Assembly (NCBI GenBank): GCA_964542475.1
Contig: CAZIUL010000027.1
Location: 1-56,494 of the forward strand
DNA from: CAZIUL01 sp964542475
GTDB lineage: Bacteria > Planctomycetota > B15-G4 > CAYZWU01
Length of the DNA stretch: 56,494 nt
Reading direction: 5' to 3'
In this document: positions 1-6,686 of the stretch, piece after piece
How positions within the stretch are numbered: the first letter of the stretch is position 1
Layout of the letters: each line of letters starts with the position of its first letter
Notes under the pieces: model-generated
What the model was told of the DNA's origin: nothing
The model's database searches: none
Seen by the model: only the letters and a program-made list of their open reading frames with translations
Program-made: the position numbers and the translations under genes

Positions 1-39
1 AGAACATCGAGTCAAAATTTGCTTGTTAAAAAACGGGGT

Positions 40-378
40 TTATGCGACGGAATCAAGAATGGCTTCATGATTAAGTACTTTACAGTACTCATCTTCATCA
101 TCGGGAACTGGGCCGCCAGCCTCAGCGGTCTGGGCGAGATGAGGGAGGAGTATCGTAAAATAAAAATTAGATTTATTTTCAACGTCCTTTTTCAATGATT
201 CTGAATCTGTACTGTTTTTCAAAACTGTCAATACTTCATGCTTTACTGCTTTCATTCCTTCGTGAGTAAGCTTTTTCCTATCTTCCTCAAGCTTGTCATC
301 ATATTTGAGCATCCAATCAATAACGCCTTCCTCATCTGTAATGGGCGGTATAGACGGTTTCTTAGAAAACAGGCCCAT
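40..378 (-). CDS. Hypothetical protein, 112 aa
   Basis: Not recognised. The ATG at 378 is chosen because a GGAG ribosome-binding site lies six bases upstream; the longer GTG start at 393 would overlap that site. The product is charged and soluble-looking, with no signal peptide or membrane segment. It begins with a short basic stretch (MGLFSKKP) and has an acidic patch near its C-terminus (PDDEDEY). It lies downstream of another unknown minus-strand gene, 87 bases away, so the two may be co-transcribed. The surrounding DNA is visibly more AT-rich than the rest of the window, as expected of an accessory segment. The frame is open and has a good start signal, so I believe it is a gene, but no function can be given. 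Confidence 0.55.
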   Translation of the reverse strand: MGLFSKKPSIPPITDEEGVIDWMLKYDDKLEEDRKKLTHEGMKAVKHEVLTVLKNSTDSESLKKDVENKSNFYFTILLPHLAQTAEAGGPVPDDEDEYCKVLNHEAILDSVA

Positions 379-465
379 GAGAGCTCCTTTCACGCTTTGA
401 AGGGTATACGGTTCGTCTCCTATTCACCAGGCCCGGGAAGCGAGCACCCTCACTTTTTATCGACA

Positions 466-1290
466 TTAACAAATCCCCTTTATGATAAAGTAAGGTAATA
501 AAGGCGCAAGTAAGAGACAGCCAATTCCTTTTTTATTTACCTTAGGAGCAATTGATTTTGCTTCAACGTTTGTAATAAAAATACCATTTAAAAGATCAAA
601 ATTAAAACCCGTATAGCAAAAGTATCTCAAAAAACTTATCCGACCAATATATGCATTTATTTCATTTCCGTCATAAATAACTTTATTTGAATACGGTCGT
701 TTAGAATCCAGTTGAAAATTACTAAGAAATATATCCTTCGTTGCAAATGTTCGAAGTAATGCCTCGCATGCAATATCCGTTCCATCAAAGAACTCATTAT
801 TCTTTTCCTGCATTCGTTGATACTTCTTATATGTGATTCTAAAGGCTTCTGGTACAAAGTAATACCATTTGCTATGGTCAAGTTGAGATACAATCACTTG
901 ATTATAAATATCAATATCATCCCCAAAACCACCAGGATCTTGTGATCTTTCATCGCACATTTTAAGTAAATCTACATCCTTTATTATGTGCAAAGAAATC
1001 ATCCCATGTTTCTGCAAATCAAAGATGGGGTTATCAATGTTATCAGGAAAATAACTAGGCAGGTATCCTTCTCTTTCGATATCGGATTTATATTCAGAAA
1101 CCGATTTCCATTCCTTCCAATTTCTGAGTAGTTCCTTTTGGTCATCCGGCAAGTTTTCATTGATGATTTTGTTGCATTTAATATCTCTTTCAGAAAATCT
1201 AATGTATGTAGGTCTGTTGGCTTGATCGTATAAATGGAGAAAATAAAAATGACGTAAAGCCATATCTAAATCGATAGTGGTGTTTTCCAT
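466..1290 (-). CDS. Hypothetical protein, 274 aa, AT-rich gene
   Basis: Not recognised. The ATG at 1290 follows a clear GGAG site (AAAGGAG, eight bases before the start). The protein is rich in Asp, Asn, Lys, Tyr and Phe, in keeping with the low GC content of this stretch. It is soluble-looking except for a hydrophobic C-terminal end of about 15 residues (GCLLLAPLLPYFIIKG), which could be a short membrane anchor or a buried strand. It sits 112 bases downstream of the stop of the interrupted channel gene and on the same strand, so before the IS insertion it could have been co-transcribed with it. Composition suggests horizontal acquisition. No function is proposed. Confidence 0.6.
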   Translation of the reverse strand: MENTTIDLDMALRHFYFLHLYDQANRPTYIRFSERDIKCNKIINENLPDDQKELLRNWKEWKSVSEYKSDIEREGYLPSYFPDNIDNPIFDLQKHGMISLHIIKDVDLLKMCDERSQDPGGFGDDIDIYNQVIVSQLDHSKWYYFVPEAFRITYKKYQRMQEKNNEFFDGTDIACEALLRTFATKDIFLSNFQLDSKRPYSNKVIYDGNEINAYIGRISFLRYFCYTGFNFDLLNGIFITNVEAKSIAPKVNKKGIGCLLLAPLLPYFIIKGIC

Positions 1291-1402
1291 ATCTGTTATC
1301 TCCTTTATTCGAAGAATGAGACAAAAGAAATTAAGCTTGCTTTGGAATACATTTGAGGAGCAAAGGAAAATGTTTTCTCCTTATCTGCGGTCCTTTACCT
1401 AG

Positions 1403-1618
1403 TCAACTCCTCCTCGCCAGCTTCGTTGCGAAGATTGAGATTAAACCACCGAGCATGAAGTAGCCTAATATAACCTCCAACATAACCAAGAATGCTGCAA
1501 ACTGGGTTATGGGAAGGACATCACCGAATCCCAAAGTCGTAAAAGTTACAACGCTGTAGTAAAGCAGAGATTGGAATCCCCAAGGAAGATGATCAAGTTC
1601 AAAGGCCCCTTCTCCAAT
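1403..1618 (-). pseudogene. 3' fragment of a pentapeptide-repeat potassium-channel gene (pore and second helix)
   Basis: Read on the minus strand, this fragment encodes the end of an Ion_trans_2-type channel. It has a pore helix and selectivity-filter region containing VVTFTTLGFGD, then a hydrophobic helix (FLVMLEVILGYFMLGGLI), a basic tail and a TGA stop at 1405-1403. It has no start codon or ribosome-binding site of its own. It is the missing end of the gene starting at 5224, separated from it by the IS21-family element. Joining 5224-4478 directly to 1612-1403 gives a continuous frame of 318 codons plus stop, with residues ...FYIIGEGAFELDHLPWG across the join. TTLGFGD is the filter signature of K+ channels (TVGYGD-like); the fusion of pentapeptide repeats with a two-helix channel is a known architecture. 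Confidence 0.85.
1613..1618. repeat. Left target-site duplication of the IS (TCCAAT)
   Basis: TCCAAT lies immediately outside the left terminal inverted repeat and is repeated in the same orientation at 4478-4483, immediately outside the right one. A 4-8 bp duplication is typical for IS21-family transposition. Keeping one copy restores the interrupted reading frame exactly. Confidence 0.85.
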
Positions 1619-1715
1619 TGCGTATTCCGGTGAAGCCGATCACCTGTTCCGGGGCAAAGCGATCACTTGTTCCGGAGGAAGTCGATCGCCTGTTCCGGAC
1701 GATGGCGATCACCGG
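1619..1715. repeat. Left-end terminal repeat array of the IS21 element (4 units)
   Basis: Four imperfect tandem copies of a 22-23 bp unit of the form TTCCGGnnnAAGcCGATCACC start at the left inverted repeat. They are the expected transposase (IstA) binding sites. The right end has five copies of the same unit in inverted orientation. Confidence 0.8.
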
Positions 1716-1955
1716 TCGGAGCGAAGCGACGCTGGTCCCTATCTGATAAAATAAACCTCCTTCACAGTCAATATACCTTTTCGTTTCCTGATAGGCCGCC
1801 CGGAGCGGAGCCCTTGGCGGAGCTCAAGCGGAGGGCGGCGGTTCGGGGGCAAAGCCCCCGCGAGGTGGGGGTAAAGGGGGAGGAGACTGATAAGTTGTGG
1901 AAAACCTGCCTCCACCTCATCCTTGTTACCTGCCCTCTCTTGGCCTCCTTTATCT

Positions 1956-2702
1956 TCATGCGTTTTCCCCCTTCCTGTTTTGCTTCTTGCGAATAGAAGC
2001 CCCTTTCAGTTCGATGCGGTGGGCGTTATGAATGAGCCGGTCCAAGATGGCATCTGCGATGGTGGGATCCCCCAGCGTGTCATGCCACTTTTTGATTGGG
2101 AGCTGGCTGGTCACGAGGGTCGAGCGAAGACCATGGCGATCTTCGAGGACCTCAAGGAGGTCATGCCGCTCGGTGTCCTCCAGGGGCTTGAGTCCCAGGT
2201 CGTCAAGGATTAAGACGGAAGCCTTGGCCAGCTTCTGAAGCTCCTTGATATAGGATCCGTCTCCCTTGCTGAGGGCCAAGTGGTGCAAAAGCCTGGGCAC
2301 CCGGAAGTAGAGGGAGGGATGTCCCTCTCGACAGGCCTTGTTGGCCAAGGCGCAGGCAATCCAGGTCTTTCCCAGACCGGTGGCTCCGGTGATGAGGATG
2401 TTTTCGTGGTTATGGAGCCATTGGCAGCTTGCGAGTTTGCGGATCACCGAGCGGTCCAGGTTGCGGGGATGACGATAGTCCATGTCCTCCAGGCAGGCCG
2501 GCTCCCTCAGCTTGGCCCTTTTCAGCCGCCGTTTCAGTTGGCGCGCCTGGCGTTCGGTCCATTCCCGGTCCACCATAAGGCCGAAACGCTCCTCAAAGCT
2601 CAGCGGGTCTCGTCCTTTCTGCTCCAGGCAGTCCTCAAAAGCACCAGCAAGACCATAAAGTTTCATGTCCATAAGTTTTTGATGGGTCTGTTCGTCGAGC
2701 AT
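1956..2702 (-). CDS. istB: IS21-family helper ATPase IstB, 248 aa
   Basis: AAA+ ATPase that assembles on target DNA and stimulates the IstA transposase. It has the DnaC-like fold with a Walker A motif (GATGLGKT, residues 106-113) and a Walker B motif (SVLILDDLG, around residues 162-170). The length is normal for the family. It lies 13 bases downstream of istA on the same strand, the usual IS21 order. The stop overlaps the ATG of a 63-codon minus-strand frame (1959-1768), which I do not call as a gene. There are no frameshifts. Confidence 0.95.
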   Translation of the reverse strand: MLDEQTHQKLMDMKLYGLAGAFEDCLEQKGRDPLSFEERFGLMVDREWTERQARQLKRRLKRAKLREPACLEDMDYRHPRNLDRSVIRKLASCQWLHNHENILITGATGLGKTWIACALANKACREGHPSLYFRVPRLLHHLALSKGDGSYIKELQKLAKASVLILDDLGLKPLEDTERHDLLEVLEDRHGLRSTLVTSQLPIKKWHDTLGDPTIADAILDRLIHNAHRIELKGASIRKKQNRKGENA

Positions 2703-2715
2703 AATCCATTTCCTT

Positions 2716-4263
2716 TCATTGGTAATAAGGTGCCCCCCGGATATTTTTGTGGTCCACGGGGATTTGTTTGCCGGACCCTCTGGCTTGCAGCAGAGATTGC
2801 CGGTCCAGGCCGGTTTTCAAGATCGACTTGACACTCTTGTAGGAGTAGGCGCCGAGATAAAGCGCCCTTTCGCATGCCGCTTCCAGGCGGTCTTTTCCAT
2901 AGGCCTTGCCTAATCGCAAAAGCCCCAGGCAGGATCGATAGCCTTGCTCCGGATAGGCCCTCCGGTTCAGGATCTCTTGGGCGAGTAGCGCGGTCTTCTC
3001 TCCGGTTTCATTGGCCCATGCCAGGATGCGCGTGGGAGTCCACGCCAGGTAGCGCTGGTGGCTCTTGGGCATGTGTTCTTTCAAAGTGGTGTGTTTTCCT
3101 TTTTCAAAGCTGCGCACATGGGAAGCCACCCGCCGCCCCTTGTGCAAGAGCTCCACGCAGGTGGCCGTGAAGCGGGCATCCAGATATTTGTGCACGAGGG
3201 AATAGGGGACGCTGTAGTAGTGCTTGTCCACTTCCACGTGGTAGTCGATGTTGACCTTGGGCGTTTTCCAATCGGCATACTCGTATCGGGTGGCGGGCAG
3301 GGGAAGAAGCGCCGGCTTGTCCAGCGTCTCAAAGAGCTCTTTTCGGGTGGTATCCAGCTTTTGAAACCGGCGGCCGTTGAGCTCCTCGCGTTTTTCAAAA
3401 ATCGCTTCGTTCGCCTGCGCAAGGCTGAAAAAGGTGTGGTTGCGAAGGGCCGCCAGGATCCACCGCTGGGCGATTAAAACGGCTCCCTCGACCTGAGCCT
3501 TGTCCCGAGGCTTCCGGACTCTTGCCGGTAAAATGGCGGTCCCGTAATGCCGAGCCATGTCCGAATACGTGGTGTTAAGATCCGGCTCATAGTAACAGGG
3601 ATGGGTCACCGCTGTTTTCGTGTTATCCGGCACCGTGGCTTTGGCCACCCCTTCAAAATATTCGTAGGCATGAATATGGCCCTCGATCCAGCAAGGGAGC
3701 TGTTGGGAAGGAAAAGCCTCGGCAAAGGTATAGTTACTCGCCCCCAGTGTGGCTATCAAGAGCTCCGCCTCACGGACGACACCCGTATGGGGGTTCGTGA
3801 TCGCGATGCCGTCGCCGGAGAAGTCGATAAACATCTTTTCCCCGGCCCGGTGCTCCTGGCGCATGACCACGTTGAGTTGGCTTTTGTATTGCCTGTAGTG
3901 CTCGCAGAATTGGCTGTAATGGTAGCCGTCGTCCAGGTGATCTTGCTTGTACTCCTGCCACAAAAGCATCAAAGTCACCCCTTTGCGGCGGAGCTCACGA
4001 TGGACGTGTTTGAAGTTAGGCTGGGCTCGGGCTCTCCTTGAGGAGAATGCGGGAGGGTATAGCTTGGCCTCGAGCGCAGCATCGTCCAGGGCAGGATCCA
4101 GAGGCCAGCTCAGGCCTGCCGTTCTCGCGCGTAAAAGGCACTCGGCCACGGTGGACTGGGAAACCGAAATGCTGCGGGATATCTTTCGCTGGCTTAAGTC
4201 CTGCGCCCAACTTAACCTAAGAATTTCTCGTATCTTTCGCATAGACAACCTCTTGGCAGGCAT
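2716..4263 (-). CDS. istA: IS21-family transposase IstA, 515 aa
   Basis: DDE-type transposase that binds the terminal repeats and catalyses strand transfer. An N-terminal helix-turn-helix (about residues 5-50, including DLSQRKISRSISVSQSTV) is followed by an rve-type catalytic core. The likely catalytic triad, in this numbering, is D147 (MFIDFSGDG), D213 (VPDNTK) and E259 (DKAQVEGAV). The start is placed at the ATG at 4263, preceded by a GGAGGAGG site; an upstream start at 4305 would add 14 arginine-rich residues without a better site. Full length and uninterrupted. Confidence 0.95.
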   Translation of the reverse strand: MPAKRLSMRKIREILRLSWAQDLSQRKISRSISVSQSTVAECLLRARTAGLSWPLDPALDDAALEAKLYPPAFSSRRARAQPNFKHVHRELRRKGVTLMLLWQEYKQDHLDDGYHYSQFCEHYRQYKSQLNVVMRQEHRAGEKMFIDFSGDGIAITNPHTGVVREAELLIATLGASNYTFAEAFPSQQLPCWIEGHIHAYEYFEGVAKATVPDNTKTAVTHPCYYEPDLNTTYSDMARHYGTAILPARVRKPRDKAQVEGAVLIAQRWILAALRNHTFFSLAQANEAIFEKREELNGRRFQKLDTTRKELFETLDKPALLPLPATRYEYADWKTPKVNIDYHVEVDKHYYSVPYSLVHKYLDARFTATCVELLHKGRRVASHVRSFEKGKHTTLKEHMPKSHQRYLAWTPTRILAWANETGEKTALLAQEILNRRAYPEQGYRSCLGLLRLGKAYGKDRLEAACERALYLGAYSYKSVKSILKTGLDRQSLLQARGSGKQIPVDHKNIRGAPYYQ

Positions 4264-4358
4264 CGGCCTCCTCCTGTCTCGTTGAAAAAAGAGGAAACGT
4301 AGCACTACCGGTTATCCAGCGTCTACTTCGCTCGTGAAAGGATAATCAGCGCATGCCA

Positions 4359-4477
4359 ACTGATCGGCATGGACCGGAATCGGTGATCGGCTTCAATCGG
4401 AATGGGTGATCGGCTTGAGCCGGAATCAGTGATCGGCTTCGCCCGGAATGGGTGATCGGCATGGCCCGGAATACGCA
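4359..4477. repeat. Right-end terminal repeat array of the IS21 element (5 units)
   Basis: Five copies of the 22-23 bp unit (on the plus strand, nGTGATCGGCnnnnnCCGGAAT) run up to the right inverted repeat. They mirror the four copies at the left end. The truncated channel gene reads into this array, so its last residues are encoded by it. Confidence 0.8.
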
Positions 4478-4483
4478 TCCAAT
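4478..4483. repeat. Right target-site duplication of the IS (TCCAAT)
   Basis: Second copy of the 6-bp direct repeat, adjacent to the right inverted repeat and identical to 1613-1618. Confidence 0.85.
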
Positions 4484-5224
4484 AATGTAAAATATCCATG
4501 CAAATATGAATACCAATGAAAGGGACCAGGATATCCATATACAGAGAGATCTGCCGCAGTCGGAAGAAAATAGCCAAAGATAGTATAGAGGCTTACGCCA
4601 CCAAACGCTTTTAAACTCCTCAAGAAATTCCTGGTCCTGAACGAACCTCTTGAACATGGCACTACCGTAGCATGTGGAGATGCGCACTCCTCCAAATTTG
4701 ATCTTACGATCATATTTGACAAAAGATACATTAGCATTATCGAAGTTGGCACCAGAAAGGTTAGTCCCTTTCAAGTTTGCTCCATCGAGGTCAGCTCCGG
4801 TGAAGTGAGCGTTAATGAGGTTAGCTCCCTCAAGGTCGGCTCCCATGAGATCGCCACTCTCCAGATGGACTCCCCAGAGATCGGCTTCCTTCAGGTGGGC
4901 TTCCTTTAGGTCGGAGCCCTCCAGGTGTGCATTAATAAGACTGGCTTTCTCCAGATTTGCATCGCATAGGCTGGCCTCTTTCAGGTTGGTATTACAGAGA
5001 TTGGCCCCTTGCAGGATGGAATCGCATAGATTGGCTCTCATGAGGTTGGCACTCTCCAGGTGGGCTTCCATGAGGTCGGCTCCCCCGAGCTCGGCTCCAA
5101 CGAGGTTGATTCCCTCCAACTTGGCTTTTGACAAATCAGGGACTATATTCGGATTTTTCTCCCTCCATAGATTCCACTCTCCAACGTCTTTCTTGAGCTT
5201 TGCTATATGTTCCAGATTCGCCAT
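4478..5224 (-). pseudogene. 5' fragment of a pentapeptide-repeat potassium-channel gene, interrupted by IS21
   Basis: The encoded N-terminal part has a short lead (residues 1-35), then a long run of A(D/N)LXX pentapeptide repeats (about residues 36-170, for example GADLMEAHLESANLMRANL). A linker and the first membrane helix (SLSLVFIFAWIFYIIG) end exactly at the insertion point. The pore and second helix are stranded at 1618-1403. The ATG at 5224 is chosen over the TTG at 5245 because an AGGGA site sits nine bases before it. In its present state the frame continues into the IS end and stops at 4346, giving a 292-residue hybrid. Pentapeptide repeats form a right-handed beta-helix; in the intact protein it would have been a cytoplasmic domain on a two-helix channel. 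Loss of the filter makes channel function very unlikely. Confidence 0.88.
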
Positions 5225-5473
5225 TGCTAGTTGTCCCTTTTTCAATAGATTCGATATGCCAGCATAGAAGCGATATTACAAGAAGTGTTAAAAAGAATCG
5301 ATCATTGGCGAATCCGAACGGATTTTAAGGGATTGGATTTCTGGTTGAAAGATTGATGGTAATCCTGTGAGTTTAGTTTTTCTTCTTCAAAGTTACCAAA
5401 GGAACAATGCCCCAAAAAAACAGCGAAATATGTGGGGAATAGCGTGGGGAATGAATTTGGGGGGCATAAAAAC

Positions 5474-5500
5474 AGGGGTTAGGAAATGGACCTAACCCCT
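5474..5500 (-). terminator. Rho-independent terminator after tRNA-Pro(TGG)
   Basis: A perfect 10-bp stem (AGGGGTTAGG with CCTAACCCCT) and a 7-base loop. On the minus strand the stem is followed by TGTTTTTAT, a U-rich tract. It sits 11 bases beyond the 3' end of the tRNA gene, on the same strand. Confidence 0.8.
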
Positions 5501-5511
5501 TATCTGATAAA

Positions 5512-5589
5512 TGGTCGGGGTGACAGGATTCGAACCTGCGGCCCCTGGCTCCCAAAGCCAGTGCTCTAGCCAAGCTGAGCTACACCCCG
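5512..5589 (-). tRNA. tRNA-Pro, anticodon TGG
   Basis: The minus strand folds as a full cloverleaf. The acceptor stem is CGGGGTG/CACCCCG with discriminator A and an encoded CCA. The D arm contains GCTC/GAGC, the anticodon stem is CTGGC/GCCAG around loop TTTGGGA (anticodon TGG), and the T arm contains TTCGAAT. The C1-G72 pair with A73 is the usual bacterial tRNA-Pro identity. The gene borders the AT-rich, IS-bearing segment to its left, so it could be an integration site, although I saw no duplicated 3' end of the tRNA inside the window. Confidence 0.95.
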
Positions 5590-5660
5590 TGATTGGGGAA
5601 CAAAGTTAATGTAAAGTTCGGATTTGGCAAGGAAAAACAGGAAGGAATGGGAGAAAGAGT

Positions 5661-6260
5661 TCAGAACCTGCGCAAAACGCCGATCACAACGCCCCGGACC
5701 TCAACCTTATCCGCGTAGATGGGACGCATGCCGGAGTTGGCAGGTTGAAGACGAATCCGGTCACCTTCTTGGAAGAACCGTTTCAGCGTGGCCTCGTTGC
5801 CATTGACAATGGCCACCACGATCTCACCGTCATTCGGCCGGCTGCGTTTTTCGACCATCACGAGGTCTCCATCCCGGATCTGGTCCTCTATCATTGAATC
5901 GCCGGTTACCCTGAGCAGGAAGCATTCCTTGTTGTCAGGGAACAGAGAGGAGATGTCGAACTCCTCGCTTTCCTGCACCGCCTCAATCGGGCGGCCTGCC
6001 GCGATCATACCAAGCACAGGAACCTTGAAGCGTGAAAGCGCTTCCCTCTCCTTGTTTGAGATCAGCTCGATCGATCTGGCGCGGTTCTTGGATTTTCTGA
6101 GGGCCCCCTTCTTTTCCAGAGCTGCGATATGCTCGTAAATGGTAATTTTGGAAACCTTGAAATACTGTGCGATCTCCTCCAGAGTGGGGGATACGTTCTT
6201 GTCCTCTATGTATGCCTGGATGAAATTGATGATCCCGAGCTGTTTTTCAGTGAAATACAC
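5661..6260 (-). CDS. lexA: LexA-type SOS repressor, 199 aa
   Basis: Transcriptional repressor of DNA-damage genes that cleaves itself when RecA is activated. An N-terminal winged helix-turn-helix (residues 1-65, with the recognition region SPTLEEIAQYFKVSKITIYEHI) is followed by an S24 peptidase domain. The cleavage site is A88-G89 (MIAAGRP). The catalytic residues are Ser122 (TGDSMIED) and Lys160 (EATLKR). Length is typical. It is divergent from nadB across a 426-bp gap. No match to the well-known gamma-proteobacterial or Gram-positive SOS boxes was seen upstream; an inverted repeat at 6320-6355 is the only obvious candidate for self-regulation. Confidence 0.95.
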   Translation of the reverse strand: MYFTEKQLGIINFIQAYIEDKNVSPTLEEIAQYFKVSKITIYEHIAALEKKGALRKSKNRARSIELISNKEREALSRFKVPVLGMIAAGRPIEAVQESEEFDISSLFPDNKECFLLRVTGDSMIEDQIRDGDLVMVEKRSRPNDGEIVVAIVNGNEATLKRFFQEGDRIRLQPANSGMRPIYADKVEVRGVVIGVLRRF

Positions 6261-6319
6261 TAATCCGTTCTCCCAAGCTCATCATCAGATGAAATCGCAT
6301 TGAGTAGAGAAAAAATCGT

Positions 6320-6355
6320 ATCAAACCTTGGGATTATTTGCATCCTCGGTTTGAT
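6320..6355. promoter_or_regulatory. Inverted repeat upstream of lexA (ATCAAACC n20 GGTTTGAT)
   Basis: Two perfect 8-bp arms separated by 20 bases lie 60-95 bp upstream of the lexA start, between lexA and nadB. They could be an operator or a hairpin. The spacing is wider than in known LexA operators, so the link to LexA is only positional. Further upstream, TTAGGTA at 6514-6520 and TACCTAA at 6539-6545 and 6566-6572 form another small repeat set. Confidence 0.25.
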
Positions 6356-6374
6356 TTTGTGTGTGTGCCTGATC

Positions 6375-6455
6375 TCAAACATACAAAAGCAGCAGCAGGA
6401 TGAACAGGATGAACGCAACAGCGCCCAACTCGTTTTTGAAACACCTGGAAATCAT
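6375..6455 (-). CDS. Possible 26-aa membrane peptide
   Basis: A short frame starting at the ATG at 6455, eight bases after a GGAG site, encodes MISRCFKNELGAVAFI followed by an all-hydrophobic helix (LFILLLLLYV). The pattern is a basic N-terminus plus one membrane helix. It lies in the lexA-nadB gap on the same strand as lexA. Such peptides exist in many bacteria, but a frame this short may be chance; the ribosome-binding site is the main support. Confidence 0.3.
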   Translation of the reverse strand: MISRCFKNELGAVAFILFILLLLLYV

Positions 6456-6686
6456 GATCTTGTCTCCATTCATTAAAACTCTTGCCTGTTTATTTTTCTG
6501 AATCTCATCACTCTTAGGTATTTGTTTGGCCTTACAACTACCTAACATGATAATACCCGAAAATTTACCTAACGCCAAACGGTTTTTCTGTTTTATTTTA
6601 ATTTTTTTCGCAGCTTGCGAAGCTTTTCAGCATAGGTTAAAGTGCTGTGTAGGATTCGGCATAACTCTCTTTAGATAAAGCGGATT

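Larger units (their letters stand above)
1619..4477 (-). mobile_element. Complete IS21-family insertion sequence, 2859 bp
   Basis: The element carries istA and istB on the minus strand and is bounded by 12-bp perfect inverted repeats, TGCGTATTCCGG at 1619-1630 and its complement at 4466-4477. Just inside each end are several tandem copies of a 22-23 bp unit, the multiple terminal repeats that characterise IS21 ends. Direct 6-bp duplications (TCCAAT) flank it. Both genes are uninterrupted, so the copy looks intact and possibly active. It is GC-rich compared with the AT-rich genes around it, so its origin differs from the recipient segment. It has inserted into a pentapeptide-repeat channel gene. 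About 240 bp between the left repeats and the istB stop hold only a small overlapping frame and GC-rich hairpins. Confidence 0.92.

Noticed and set aside
4745..5110. Tandem DNA repeat array
   Set aside because: The regular GGCTnnCTTnAG-like spacing comes from the 15-base codon period of the pentapeptide repeats, not from a noncoding array.
5373..5573. 66-codon minus-strand frame over the tRNA
   Set aside because: It overlaps tRNA-Pro(TGG) and its terminator; the ALGARGRRFESCHPDH-type translation is a known artefact of tRNA genes.
6261..6686. Canonical LexA box
   Set aside because: Neither CTGTnnnnnnnnACAG nor GAACnnnnGTTC-type sites were found; the repeats present do not match known LexA operators, so no operator is called.
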